This document shows, piece after piece, positions 1 to 13,600 of a stretch of DNA of 64,000 bases. The notes beneath the pieces are model-generated. The model saw nothing but the letters and a program-made list of their open reading frames with translations, was not told the origin of the DNA and did no database searches. Numbering within the stretch: position 1 is the stretch's first letter; the number at the start of each line of letters is the position of its first letter. The position numbers and the translations under genes are program-made. The stretch lies in contig JAUEDM010000005.1 of the NCBI GenBank assembly GCA_033439685.1, positions 4,092,001 through 4,156,000 of the forward strand, read 5' to 3'. The DNA comes from Apodospora peruviana. Lineage: Eukaryota; Ascomycota; Sordariomycetes; Sordariales; Lasiosphaeriaceae.

Positions 1-1681
1 CAAGGTGAAGCTGGCGGCATTGACAAGGATGATTGTGCAGGGTATTGTCGTGTGAGTTGTGACAGTGCATACCGGAGTTATCAACATCTACATGAATCAT
101 TTTCATATCGCTGCAGCTTTCCCTCCGACTCCTGCAAGCCCTCTGATTGGAGGAGCCCCTTTGCATGTTCTGTCCTTTGTTCGATTTCCTGATGACTTTT
201 CAAGTTTTGGCAACATCTCTGCCATTTCCTACAGGCTTTTCGGTACGTAATTACTCCCCGGACACGTACATTTCTTTGTTGTCCAAAGGAACAAAACTGA
301 CACGTCGTATTCGTGTTTTTGAACATCTAAACCACTCGCGCTACCATAACAAAGAAGCCGCTGGAAACATGCAGCCCCAATGTCTCGGGTCTGGATCCGT
401 CTTCTCCTCGGCGCCAACCGAACGGGAGCAGCATCTCGTCGAGCCTATTTTCTCATTACGTAGACCTCTGCAACTTTCCCGCAACCAGCGTCCAGCGGTT
501 TGTTTCCGCGTCTCGTCACAGGTACACCTGCACCAGGCGAACCACGGGCCTGGGAGTCGGACGGGTAAGGGGTCTCTCTCTTCCCGCTCGGCGCTGTGAG
601 GCGTCCATGTGCATGCCCTCATGGCTTCCACGACCCCTGGAGACTCGAGACTCGAAACACATTGCAGGTGACACAGAATCAGGCGATTGGCTTTCTCGCC
701 CCGATCACGATTGGAGCGGTCTAGACCGCTCAGGGATGGTCCCGGGTTGACACACAAGGTTCTTCAGCCCATGGTCCAGTTTCTTCTGTCCATCCCTCCA
801 ACGACTCCCGTGACTGAGATTCAGCCATCGACAAACATTATGCCAGCCAGGTGAAAAGCCACGCCATTCGCAAGCAACAATGCAGTAGCATGGCGGCCTG
901 CATCTGCGACAACCCTACTTTGGACCACCGCCAGCATATATCGTATTTTCACCTTGTCAATCGTGTTTTGCAGCTTGGGTGGCGCACCGTGCTGGTCGTG
1001 CTGTGAGTGTGCCTGTATTTGTACGCTGACTTGCTTCTTCGTCCCATGCGACCCAGCCTGAGTCCCCGATCTGCAATTTTTCCCGATGTTTGTCGAGGAT
1101 CGTCTTTTCTTACCGTTGCTTTTTTCTGTTCAACAATCAACCTACCTGCATCTTGGGCCGACTCACTGAATACCTAGGTAACGACCGACCGATGCGTCCC
1201 CGCCAGTAACTTGACTGTTCATCGCCCCATGCACATCCAGTCCTCCCCCGGTTTGTCGTTCTAAACACAACAGATAGCTCGAGACGGACCCGGAATTAAC
1301 CTTAAATCAACCTCCGAACGGCGCATATCTACCTTCTCGGCCTTCCCCCGGCCTTCAACTACTCCGCTATCGCCACTCCATATTGAACGACACAAAATTC
1401 CGCTTGTTCCTCTCGCCGTTACATCTCTCGACGTGATCCATACTTGTACCTATTCCGTCTAATACAACCCTGTGCCCAACACTGGGTGGGTTGTGTTGCA
1501 TCGCGTTGCACATCGCGTTGTGCATCAAACTCCGTGCATGTCCGCTCAATGACTCGACGACCGGACACCACCTGCAGTTTCTCAACCAGTCTACCCCCCC
1601 CCCCTACCTAGATCAGCTAGGTAGCATGTTGAGCTTATCCCACGATTATCAGGTCTGAGCTGGGACCCAACCACACGAGCC
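1..1681. other. Spacer upstream of the phytochrome gene
   Basis: No gene is supported here. The first 55 bases read openly in frame 2 to a TGA at 53-55 and could be the last codons of a gene lying to the left, but this is too short to identify. The rest is promoter and leader of the phytochrome gene. It contains a perfect TACCTAGGTA palindrome at 1171-1180, a related element near 1606-1626, and a run of C residues just after 1590. Confidence 0.5.
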
Positions 1682-4600
1682 ATGGCTTCAAATTCAGACG
1701 AACATGAAGTCATCGAGAGAGTGTTCCCCATACGCCTTTCTATCCTCGAGAGCTCTCCCTTTCTACACAATATTTCCGGTACGCTCACTCCGATACCAGT
1801 GTTCACCGACCTGGAAACTAACCAGCGATACCTATGCCCTCTACTTCCACATGAACAGAACAACTTGAATCCAAGTTGTCAGTCGTCCCAGTTGCCGAGC
1901 AAGACCAAGATTCTTGCACCACCTCTCCGAATCAACTTCTCACAGCAGGGGCCGGACCAGCATCAAGGTCTGATCATCCATCGCCCCTTAGCAGCGTCAG
2001 CCACAATGAAGAAGAGCCAGATGGTTCGCTTCTCCAAGTCCCCGCCACCCCCGAGATCGAGATGACGGACTGCTCAGGCTCTGCTTCTTCGGGCGATGGT
2101 TCATTTAGTAACGATATCTCGCGGCTCACCAACAAATTCGAGTACGCCCTCACCAACGACGGCAGGCACGGCGTCATGCAGGGCACGCGGAGAGCCTTCA
2201 CACGTTGCGAGGACGAGCTGATCCACATCCCCGGCGCGATCCAATCGTTCGGAATCCTGATCGCACTACGCGGAACATCAGAGGGCCTATTCATCCCGCG
2301 CATCGTCAGCGAGAACAGCTACGACGTCTGCCACTACAGCCCAGCAGAGCTGTTTGCCTTGGACAACTTTGGCCAGACCCTGCCCATATTTCAGAGACCA
2401 ACTTTCAACGCGAAGCTGCGCGAGGTGAGCATCACGTACGAAAACAGAGGAAAATCCCAGGAACCCATCGTCTTCGATTTTTCCTTCTCCGACCCCATGG
2501 GACGCCTGATCCCTTGCTGGTGCGCAGCCCATTACCTAGGCGGCGATACTGATCTCTACGTGTGCGAATTCGAACTACAAGACTACTCAATGCATCCGCA
2601 GTACGTACCGGTCGACGCCACGACGGAACCACAGAACCCCGTCGACACGCTTGGATCAGACCACATGGACGTCGCTACCGTTTCTAGTCTACACTCTAGG
2701 TCTCAACCCATCTTCACTCCCCGATCTGGCCCCTCTTGGGGAGGAATCGACCCAAACATCTCATCAGTCGAGGTCGTCGGCGTCGCGACCAACATCCAGC
2801 GCCAGCTCTCCCAGGTTTCCGACCTCCAATCCCTGCTTGACCACATAGTCGGTACCGTCCGCGAGATTTCGGGCTTCAACCGGGTAATGGTCTACCAGTT
2901 CGATCACGAGTTCAACGGGACCGTCGTCGCGGAACTGATGGACCCGAAGGCCAGTCTGGACGTCTACAAGGGCATGCATTTCCCCGCCTCTGACATCCCG
3001 CCCCAGGCGAGACAGTTATACATGATCAACAAGGTGCGGGTTCTGTTCGACCGAACCCAAGAAACGGCGCGCCTTGTGGGGAGAGATAGCAGCGATATCG
3101 CCGTCCCGCTGGACCTGACGCATTCCTATCTACGCGCCATGTCGCCCGTTCATCTCAAGTACCTGGCCAACATGGGCGTCCGCTCGTCAATGTCCATGTC
3201 GCTCGAGTATGAGGGAAGCCTGTGGGGCCTGATCGTCTGCCACTCGTACGGACCGACCGCCACTAGAGTGCCGTTTTCGATTCGCGAGATGTCGTATTCT
3301 GTGGGGATGCTAGCGTCGATTTGTCTCGAGAAGATATTGAACAGCAATAAACTCCAGGCCAGACGCATAATCGAGACGTTGCAGTCCGGCGAGAGGCAGG
3401 GCAGTCCGAACGAGTGTATTACTGCCAGCTCTGACGAGCTGCTTAGGTTGTTTGAAGCAGACTGTGGGTTTTTGGTTGTCGAGGGGGATGCGCGTACTAT
3501 AGGGCGACTGTCGTCGTACACCGAGGCCGTGACGCTGCTCAAGTATTTGTTCTTTCGGGCGAGCAGGACGATTCTCTTCAGCAACAACATTCGCAGCGAT
3601 TTCAAGGATTTGCATTACAAGCCTGGGTTCAAGTCAATTGCTGGAGTCTTGTATATTCCTTTGTCTGGATCGACGGACGACTGCGTTGTTTTCTATCGAA
3701 AGACACAGATCAAGGAGGTGCACTGGGCTGGACGGCCAAACCTGAAGAATGGTGAGTTCGGGAACCTGGAGCCCAGGAACAGTTTCAAGAAGTGGACTGA
3801 GGTCGTGGATGGGACGTCTAAAGGGTGGACTTCGGAGCAAGGTAAGTTACCCTCCTTATCTGGTAACAACCTCATGGACTTTCGGTAACACAGAGTGTTG
3901 GGGTAATGAAAAGCCAACATGGCAGCCATGGCCCAGCTCGTCTACGGTAGTTTCATCCGCGTGTGGAGGGCAAAGGAAAACGCCGTCAAAGAGACTCGTC
4001 TCAAGCGGTTGCTGTTGCACGATGCTTCTCATCAAGGTATTCCCCCCTCCTCCCCTCCTGCCCTCCCCTCCCCTCTGTCAGCGCCCAAACTAATGGACGG
4101 TATAGTACGAACCCCCTTAAATGCAGTAATCAACTACCTAGAAATGGCGCTCGAAAAGCCTCTGGAGGACAGCACAAAGCACGCCCTGACGCGGTCCTAC
4201 ACAGCCTCCAAGTCCCTCATTTATGTGATAGACGACCTCCTAAATCTAACCGGCTCCAGCGCGCCAGGATCAGTAGCACCACTAAGCGACCCCTTTGACC
4301 TAGACGTCTGCCTCGACGAGGCGCTCGACCCCTTAAAACGACTCGCACGCGAAAAGGACATCGAGATCGTCGTCTCGTCTGGCGTTGGTACGGCCAGGTA
4401 TTTCCGAGGTGATCCGCCCAGCCTCCAACGCGCCGTCTCGATAATGGTTGAAAACGCCATCGAACACTCTATTAGTAGTGGCAGCAAGATCTTCGTCGAG
4501 TGGACAGATCTCCAAACTGAGCAAAAGAGCTCGATAATGCGGATAGCGGTGACCGATTCCGGCCCGGGGCTTTCTGAAAGGGAACTAGACGATATGTTTC

Positions 4601-5931
4601 AGGAATTTGAACAAGTTCCCGACGAGGATTTCGATGAAGCATCCCTGGAACAGACCATGTCCCCCCGAGCCGAGGTTCTGCGTGTGGGTGTTGGACTTGC
4701 GTTTGTAGCGCGGTACGTGAAACAGCGCAGCGGGCAACTTAAGGTCACCTCCGCCAAGGGGAGGGGGTCAACTTTCGCGATCGAGGTCCCCTTTGTTGTT
4801 GCGAGTCGTGCTCCGTCACTTGCTTCAAGAAGGGACGCCTCGCCCCTTCCGGTGCTACCTATGCCGGGACCGCCGAACTTATGTCTTGGTCCGGGTCATG
4901 GGGTCGGGACAACGCCGTCTGCTTCTCCAGCAGTGCAGCTTTCTCCTCCGATCACAGCGACCACGCCGAACCCGACGTTACTGATTCCGAGTAGGACAAC
5001 GGCAACACCATCTGCGTCGTCTTTCAATATTATAGTGGCGGACGACAACATGATTAATGTCCAAATTCTGGAAAGACGGCTCAGCAAGATGGGTCATCGC
5101 GTCTTAGTGGGGAGGGATGGTCAGGACTGTTTCAATATCTTTGTTGCGAACCAGTCGAGTGTGGATTTTGTGTTGATGGATTTGAACGTACGTTTCCTCC
5201 TTCCCCCAATCAAACATTGCCTTTTCCTTGCGTCCACAATTAGACACCTGGTATCTTCTTCATCGTTTCTCCGTCCACTCCAATCTTAGAAAAGGAAAAA
5301 CAGAAGAAAAAAAACAACCTTGCTAACACGTTTGTTATGTACCCAGATGCCGGTAGTAGACGGCTGGGAATCGGCGCGCATGATACGCGAACAGGAACAC
5401 AAAACCCCAATCCCGTCCCGAGCAGTCCAGATCTGCGGCCGCACGCCCATTTTCGCCGTATCGGGCATGTTGCGCCGGTCAGACGAAGAGTTATACGTGA
5501 AAGCCGGTTTTGACGGCCTCATGCCCAAGCCCATCGACATGAAGAGGCTGGCTGTTTGCTTGGCCGGCGCGCTCGACGGCCATACCTGTACGACGGCAGG
5601 ATTGTACGATGATGCGAGGTTTGAGTTGGGGGGGTGGTTTCCTCCTACGAAAAGAGTTGAACTATATGGTGAACCTATTGTTGGCAAAGCTCCTGTCTTA
5701 CAACAGACGGAGCAGCATACTAGCCTTGATGATATTGCGAGTGGGGGAAGGTCCGCTGGGGAGGAGCTTGTGGCGGCGGCGGCTTCGAGTAATAATAAAA
5801 GGGGTTCGGCGGCGTTATTTGTGGATGGTGGTGTGAGCAGCGGGAGCGTGGATGATGGAACGGGTGTTGGTTATGAGGACAGAGGCAGAGACCCGGCTGG
5901 TATTGCTGGTTTGCATGGGGGGCTTAACTAA
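1682..5931 (+). CDS. phy: Fungal phytochrome (hybrid histidine kinase photoreceptor)
   Basis: Red/far-red light sensor with an output kinase and a fused receiver. Proposed exons are 1682-1778, 1859-3841, 3914-4036, 4106-5187 and 5347-5931, giving 1289 residues. The first ATG sits in a good context (agccATGGCT), and the N-terminal ERVFPIR stretch fits fungal phytochromes. Domains in order: PAS with the bilin-binding Cys at about 149 (TRCEDELIHIPGAIQSFG); GAF with FPASDIP (Asp about 411); PHY with the tongue motifs HWAG and PRNSF (about 671); HisKA with the H-box SHQVRTPLN (His about 733); HATPase with an N-box (VENAIEHS), DSGPGL and GVGLAF; a Pro/Ser-rich linker; a receiver with VADDN, acceptor Asp about 1093 (LMDLNMP) and the PKP lysine. 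A Gly/Ser-rich tail of about 120 residues follows. All catalytic residues I looked for are present. Known of the family: it senses light and influences development and metabolism. The donor and acceptor of intron 2 (3842-3913) are the least certain border. Confidence 0.96.
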
Positions 5932-7960
5932 GTACCTAAGTCAGTTGGGTAGCTGAGCTGAGGGTGACAATGCTTATCTAGGTAGGCATACGGAAGGACA
6001 CCTTATTAGCTGGTGTGCTAGGTAAGGTAGGTAGATGAATGAAATTCGAAAAATCACATGCTAAGGTCTAGTCCAGTACGGTGCCTAAGTACGTGTCTTG
6101 ACAGTAGTGTTTATTCAAAGCTCGCCGACTGACGACCGAACCCAACCACAGAATCTGGCATGTAATGAAGGTCTTGTAAAAAAAAACGGCATTATTCCCT
6201 GCCCCGTCCCGGCCGGTCCTTAAACATGAAATCAGTCGTCCTCTCCGCCCATTCGGTCGTCGGCCCCTTCCTCTCGCCACATGCCTAGGTACCTTTACTC
6301 ATTTGACGTTTTTTTTTTTCAGTAACATATATTCTAACTATTAGTACTCCGTATATCTTCAACAAAACATAGAACTAAAAATAAAATTGACTACAATATT
6401 TATTTACCAGGGTCCTCTAAATGAAAACTCCAAGCAAAGATGTCTTGTTCTGTAGGTAGCCATGGATGGCGAGATGCTGACCTTGAATAAAACATCCTCA
6501 GATGTAGACTCGAGGAATTCAGGTAGAGATCATTCTTGAAAAAGGATCTGCTATTTATGGAACAAGGTAAGGTAAATAAAAGCTCCTTGGTATATAGACA
6601 TCCAATTCACAGACATGGGTGACATCCCGACTATCAATCACATTCAAAAACACACATATTCGATCCAAGTTCGTTTATATCTCATCAAGTAATACAAATC
6701 AACATTTCTATAGGTACCTTGCTAGCAATACCACACCACCTCAGGCAACTAGCAGCAGCAGCAGCAGCACTGACTAGTGGTCCAACGACTCGTCAAACTT
6801 CTTTTCAATAAAAAAACAGTCCATACCACGGCAACGGGAAAAACAAGGACTCATGGAAGTTAGTCGCAACGGTTGTGTTGTAAAAGTTTAGTAAATACAG
6901 CGCTTCCGTCCGTCTCCTTGGTCCTTTCTCCTTCCCCGCCTAATAACTCTGACTGACGAAATGCAGACACACACGCTGATTTCCAGTACGTAGTAGTTAA
7001 CCGGCGACCTGGTAGTGTAGAAAAAAAATACTGGATATGAAAAAAAAAGGAAACTGATAAACACCGAAAACCCTTTGGAAAGGGGAAAAGAAAATCAAAC
7101 ACGAAGACCGACCACCAGACAAAGGAAAATTCACCAATTGTTCCGACCGCCTGCCACAATCCTCACTCAATATATCACTGGCGCAATCGAATCGTGTCAT
7201 CTCTTCGCTGTCCCAAGGTTCGTCATGTATTTTCCCTAGGTAGTCAAAAGCCGCGAATTGTGCTGTCGTCTAACGTGCGTGTCCACCGTGTCCGTACGTA
7301 CCATCAAAACAAACAAACCAAAAGAAACGAAAAAATAAAGAGGGGATCCATCCAGCCAACCCAGCCGAAGGGACAACTTTTGTGGAATTTGTTGTCGGGA
7401 TATAAGAAAAAGAAACAAATCAAGTGGTATTAATGGGATTCAAGGGGGGGTTGCCAGCCTCTCAAGAGACAAAAGTCCAACAACCATGCAAAATGAAGCC
7501 AACCTAGACACCGAGCATCCATCCGCCTTGAACCGGTCCAATCCATGGATAGAAAAAGCAACTATGATTGGTTTGAGACCAACAAGGGGCGAAGAAACCA
7601 GCGAAAACGAAACGGACATGTGAAGTACCAATGTGAACAGAAGCAGAAATAACCTAGGTAACAGTTTGCAAAAACCTGTCCAGCTGAAAAGTTTTAAACC
7701 CAAAAGGGCGTGTGAAGGGAAAACACAAGCGAGGAAATAACAAGATCGTCCGCAGCCTATGAATGATGGGACCCACCGGCAAAGGTGATGAACGCAGAAC
7801 CGGCGGCTCATGCTTGGTCGCTCTAACCAAGAGACGGACGCTGTACGTTCCCCTCGGGTATAACAAGACGAGGGTGTTGTTGATCGCAAGAAGACAGGAA
7901 GAGTCCGTTTTCCGCATCCAATGATGATGATTGTGAATTCGAAGGAAAGAAGGGGGACTC
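5932..7960. other. Convergent spacer between phytochrome and som1
   Basis: This 2 kb stretch separates the 3' ends of two convergent genes and should hold both 3' UTRs. No coding signal was found. It is locally A/T-rich (about 6300-6720), has an (AGC)6 run at about 6751-6768, poly-A/T tracts, and repeated TAGGTA/TACCTA elements, for example at 6022, 6283, 7235 and 7651. Confidence 0.6.
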
Positions 7961-10624
7961 CTACTCCGCCCCTATCTCTCCCCCCTCCAAGAACGCGGCA
8001 CCATTGAAGTCAAAGCCGCCATCTCCCTCGGTGGATTCATGAAGGAAGGAGTCGAAATCGAAATCATTCAGGACATCTCCGGATGTCAACGGATTGGCGA
8101 AACCCATGTCGAATTTATCGAATTCCTAGATGGTGTTAGTACAGTTACGGGTGAAGCTTGGAGCGTGAACGTACCATTTGAGTATCCATGAAGCCAGTCC
8201 CTTGATTTGGATCGGGATGCTGCTGAGGAGGAACGGGTGCTGCTTGTGGCGGGGGCACCGGTGCGGCAGGTTGTCCATTTGTGATGACCTGGGGTGGTAT
8301 ATTTTGGCTCTTGGCAAAATTGGCAGTGTTGACAGGAGTGATTGGCGTAGCTGGAGCTGGAGTTTCTTGCGCCGGCTCAGCTTCCGCGGCAGGAGTCGCT
8401 CCTGTGTTGAGGTTGGCGTTGGACTTCTTCTGCGCGGCAGTCTGTGAGATGTCAGATTCGCGAAAACCGGCATGCCAGGGTGATGAATTTTTTACCTTGT
8501 TCTTGGCACTCTTGGATTCCTTCTTCTTCGGCGCCGGCTTGTTTGTTTGGTTAGGAGTGGGGGGGGCTGCATTGCTAGTCTGTGGTGACGAAGTTGCGTT
8601 TCGGGAGTTGGGGTTGTTGGGCGGCGCCGCTGGTGCAGATGGCGGAGGCATCGACCGTTGCTGCGGCGTTCCCTGGACCTGCCCCGGCTGAGGGCCTTGC
8701 CCTGCCATCTGACCGTTCGGACCAGCTTGCTGCTGCCATTGCATCCCCGGACCACCCGGACCACCCTGTGCCTGCTGTTGTGCTTGAGCGGCGCGTTGCG
8801 CCATGAGTTGTTGCTGGTTCATCTGGCCGTTGAAGCCCTGACCAGGGTGTGAGCTAGGCGGCGGACGCATGCCACCATTCATCTGGGCTGCCATCATGTT
8901 CATGTTTTCAACATTACCACCCTTGAAAAAGTGCGGTGCGCCACTGGGGTCCATGTTGGTGCCAATGAAGTTGATGGCGGCATTCGGCGAGCTTCGCGAC
9001 TGCGCACCGTCCGGGAGAGGAGATCCCATGCCGGCAGCGTTATTCATCTGCTGGTTGGTGCGCTTCATCTGCTCAGACGGGTTCGGTGAAGCTCCGCTCC
9101 GAGCGCCTGGCGGCGAGGTGCCTGGGAAGTTCTGACCATTTGGTACCTGGGGTGCCCCTGGTCCACCGGGGCCTCCTGGACCACCCGGGCCTCCTAGACC
9201 GCCAGGACCTTCGCGCATGCCGCCGCCGCTGTTGTCTTGTTCTTGACGGGCCATCATGAGTCGTTTCTTATTCTGCTGCTCGAGCAGCATCAACTGCATC
9301 TGATAGTCCTGCAGCGCACCGTTGCTCTGGCCTTGGCCATTGCCGGGAGCCGGCCTCATGTTGGCCGGAGCCATCTCGGTGTTGTAGAACTGGTTGAGAG
9401 CGGCACCTTCAGGTCCCTGCCCGCCCATAGGAGAGCCTTGACCCTGCGGGCCGCCGGGGTTCCCCATGGGTTTGTTCGCCATTTGGCTACCGTGGTGCTG
9501 CTGGAGGTTAGCCGCGTACGTGGCAATAGTCTTGGCGGTTGGATTAGATGAGACAAAGGCCTGGAGCTGGTCAGGATTCAGCGATGTTGGGTTGATGCCA
9601 TGTTGAAGGAGAAGTGTTCGTGCTTGGTCTGGGCCGTTCCCTACCTGCTGCTGCCCTGGCATGCCTTGCGCCGGTCTACCGTTGGGCATCATGACACCTT
9701 GATTGGGGTTGAAGGGGACGACGTTATCGAGACGCTGTCTCTTGGACGGCGAGGGCGCATTATCCGCTCCACCCGGCGAGGCAGGTCTCACTCGGCTCCC
9801 GTCCATATCCGAAGGGTCTCGCTGCATCTGGCTGGCCGCCTTCTGTTGTTGCAGTAGGTGCATTTGAGGACTAGAGGGTGATCGAGTTAGCGGCAACACG
9901 CACGAAGTAGTCAACAAGCATGCTCCGGTCCTTACTTTTGGCTGTTTGCCATGGCAGCACGTTGAAGTTGGTTTGACTTCATGTTCATATTCATGGCACC
10001 ATTTTGCATGCCCCTGATCATCTGTTGCTGGTACTGCTGTTGGGACATTTGCTGTTCGGGGCGAATATTTCGTAGCATGCTCTGCTGTTGCTCCTGTCGC
10101 ATCCGGGATTGTTGCTGTCACGCGCGTCAGTAATCATGAACCGGCAGTCGACCCCCCGGGGAGCAACCTACCTGAGTATATTGGACGTATTGATTGACCT
10201 GTGGCATTGTTCCCTTGTTCTTTTGGGAATTGAACATTTCCCAGAAGAGCGAGAACCACTCCTGCAAGAAGCCGTTCTGGCCGTGTATGGGAATCACCGG
10301 CATAGGCAGGTCGTCTGGTCTTTTGTCGCCGTCCTTGGAGTCGGTATCCATGTGGTCGTCGCCATTATCCTCATGTCCGGCAGAGCCGTCCTTGACCTTG
10401 ATTTGTGTATCGGTATTTAGGATGGCGCGCGCACAATCGTACATCCTATTGCGTAAGAAGTATTCGTAGATATATGTGTTGAGAAGCGTCCGATTTTCAG
10501 GACCGGTCGACCTCGGAACGTTCTGCGGAGCGAGTACGCCATTATTCATCATGGGCATTGGAGCGCCGACGGGACCGCCCATGCCGGTGTTCATGTTGGC
10601 CATGGTGCCGGCCATGTTGTTCAT
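7961..10624 (-). CDS. som1: Som1/Flo8-type LisH (LUFS) transcriptional regulator
   Basis: Proposed exons, read on the minus strand: 10624-10172, 10114-9936, 9870-8496, 8441-8175 and 8125-7961, giving 812 residues. The four introns are 54-65 bp with standard borders. Residues about 45-77 form a LisH motif (TLLNTYIYEYFLRNRMYDCA), followed by the conserved GFLQEWFSLFWEMF stretch of the LUFS domain. The remainder is low complexity: Gln/Met-rich, a nuclear-localisation-like KRQR patch, a collagen-like Gly-Gly-Pro run, a Lys-rich patch (APKKKESKSAKNK) and an acidic aromatic C terminus (DVLNDFDFDSFLHE) that resembles an activation domain. Known of the family: yeast Flo8, Magnaporthe Som1 and Aspergillus SomA act in the nucleus downstream of cAMP/PKA in adhesion, sporulation and morphogenesis. 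Assignment rests on the N-terminal domain and overall build. The last exon is small and was placed from an acceptor at 8126. Confidence 0.9.
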
Positions 10625-13600
10625 GGTTCACGGCTTCTTGCAGACAGCAGTCTGCGGGACGCGATTATCAGGATCGCAACGTTCGGGGACCTGAGGTGGG
10701 AGCAATGACGGCGTGCGTGTGTGTGTGCGTGGCGCGTTTCGCGTATGGGTATTTAGAGTTGTCCGTCTACGTGACGGAGATGGGGTGATGATGAGTCCAA
10801 GTTCTTTCGCCACCAGTGGCACGCGGTTGCGCTTAAACACGGCACCAGATTGACAGGTGTCTGGCAACCGTACCAAAATGTCGCGATGGAGATAAGGTAG
10901 GTGGCCTGGCGACCGTGTTGGTGTTGCAGAAGCGCCCGGTGCGTCGAGATGGCCAGAGGTGCTGGGCGATGATGAAGTGCAAAGAGAACAACTTGAGGAG
11001 AGATGGGCCGGGGGGATGTATGCGGCTGGGGCTGGGCGACGGGCAGTTCGCGGCGACGGGGTGACTAGTGGTTCCGGTGTGGGATGATGTGTTTAAACTT
11101 GCCCACTATTCCATACAAACGAACTCTATGAAGTGTGGATGTTCTGTTCTGGTTGTGGCGGGCACAGGTGTCCGGTAGGTGGTGTCCGGTCCAGGTCGCT
11201 GAGGTCGGGATCCAGTTGCCCACTGCTGCCAACCGTCCACGTCCGTCCACGTCCAGTCCAGGTTACTGCTGACTCCTCAGACTCGTGCTCCTCTCCTCGC
11301 TGCTCGGCGCTGGCAGTGGTCGCAATTGTCGTCGGGCGCGGCGACACTGCTTGGCCAATCCGGCAAATTCGGTGGTGGTGGAGGCGACGATTGAAACATC
11401 AAAAGGGCCTGGCTCGAGAGAGGATGACTAGGGGAACCGGGGGGCAGCCAGTGTGAGTATTGGGAGGAAAAGAAAAGGAAGAAGGACGGGGTTGGGATTT
11501 TGAATTTTCGGCAACGCTGAACGTCTTTGGGGGGGGAAGCACAAGAACAAGGTGATTGGGGATGATGGGGCCTGCCAAACTCTCCCGGCGCGGAGCTTCA
11601 AACCTTGGGCTGCGCACTTTCTGGAACGATCTGTGAGCAGGCCTGCGTATATGTGAGAACTTGGGTGTTGGTGCCTGCAAACTCAGGTCATTCAGGCATC
11701 CCTGCAGCTACGGAGGCTTGGCACTCCGGTTTGGTACCTTGCGATTCGGCCTTTTGAAGAACTGCGCCGTGTAATCCGCTAAGAGTTCATGTGTTCAATA
11801 CACCAAGAGGGGCCAAAAGTTGATCAACGAGTCAAGCATTGTCATAAGATTTGGGTTTTTGAAGAATTATTTGGAGTTTGTGAACTTAATTTGCGTCGAT
11901 AGCGGGGCCATCAACCTTGATGACATATCGGGGGAGCCTCCGAGTACCAGGGCAACCTACGGTAACCCGTAGCTCCGCGACAGTTCACCTGGCCGCCGAA
12001 GGAACGGCTAATTCGAAACAAACACCTGGTCTTGGACCGAACATCAAGGGGTCATCTCAGACCGTGACTTGATGTTCAATACCGAGTGCGCATGAAATTA
12101 CACTTGCTACCTCTGATGATTCTGTCCGATCTCTGTTCTTCAAGGTCCCTGAATTAGCGAGGGGCGTTGTAGGCTTTATGACGGCAATACACCAACCACA
12201 ACACCAATCACAAAACTCGGTGGCATCAGGAGGTTACTGATAAAACCACGAATCGGTAAACCATCAATCGACAGTGGTCAATCAGTCCGTCAAGTCGAGT
12301 TTCGCAGCAAACAGTAAACTCGATGCCACGTCCGAGGGTAGGGTCCAGTCTGGCGCCATGTGGTTAGCAACTGCCAAGCATCATCACAGTTGGCCGCAAT
12401 CCCATGTTGGGCATTACTACGGATTACACGCAAATGCGCAAAGTTTCGTACAGATTGAGGCCTGAAAGCTACCTGGCGAGGAGTTACTGAGTGACGTTAT
12501 ATGACATGAATAACAGGTTCTAACTTTCTCTAGGCAAAGGTTTTAGTGCTTGTAGGGATCATATTCTTCCATCTTCCAAAGAGAAGACAAAAGAAGAAAA
12601 TGAGAGGGTGTGTCATCACGGGGACCTCGGAGGCTCTCTTAGTTCACGGCTCTTCCGGGTCGGCCATTTGGTCTGGCGGCGACTGTTGGCGGCGATAACC
12701 TAGCGGTCAGCTTCTCAACGTCGTCAACAGCCATCCCAAAAGAAAGAGAACAAAAGTGTTTCAGGGTCTTTTGCGCCAGGGCGCGATCTGGCTAGGTAAT
12801 TTGAGATCTTTATTTCCCGCATGACATGGCGTGGCATGGCGCATAACAAGTCACAATTCTGTACGCGAATGAAAGGCGGAATCCAAGGGTTGTCCGTGAT
12901 GATGAGATGGTCTACTATGACCAGTGCCAGGAGAGGCTTGCGTAGCCCAAAGCCTCCTGTGATCCCCAGGTCCATTGGAGCAACTTGAAAGAAAATAGTA
13001 GGTGGTGCTCGGCGCCATGGCTTGCATCCGCAGCAGATCTTCAAATCGGGAACTTCAAAGCATGCAGTGCAGTCCATTTCCAGGTAGGTTGTTTTACCTT
13101 GGTCTTTTGATCTTCTAACGACGCCGTACCTTGCATTAATTAGTCCTACTAACCTCCTTTGTGTCCTTGTCAACAACGTTCAGGCAACCAAAACAAGCTC
13201 ACGTCAATCATCATTGATGCGAGTTTTTATCCAGCCTTACTTAAAATTCCCAGAAGCTCGTAAGGCGTCGAGCTAGCCTCCATACATGATCGCTTGGCTC
13301 CCCCGGGGATTTTCGCTCTTGGTTCCCGGCAGATCCGGGCCCTGTTCCGCAATCAACGTTGTGGAAAGCGGGCGGGTTGATGAGCGGGCAGTAACCCAGG
13401 GCAGAAAAGCGCCAGCGACCTTCCCGCACCGCCGAACGAAAAAAGGTGCGGGGAGATCTACGGCGCCATGGCAGCCACTGCCGGGCAAGACCTGGCTTCA
13501 CAACAGCCTTGCCAGTCTTTTGCTCCACAAAGCAACAAAAATTCCCCGGCGATGTCCTGGCTAGGAGCGAAACCGAAGTGGAAACCGAAAGGGCGGGTTG

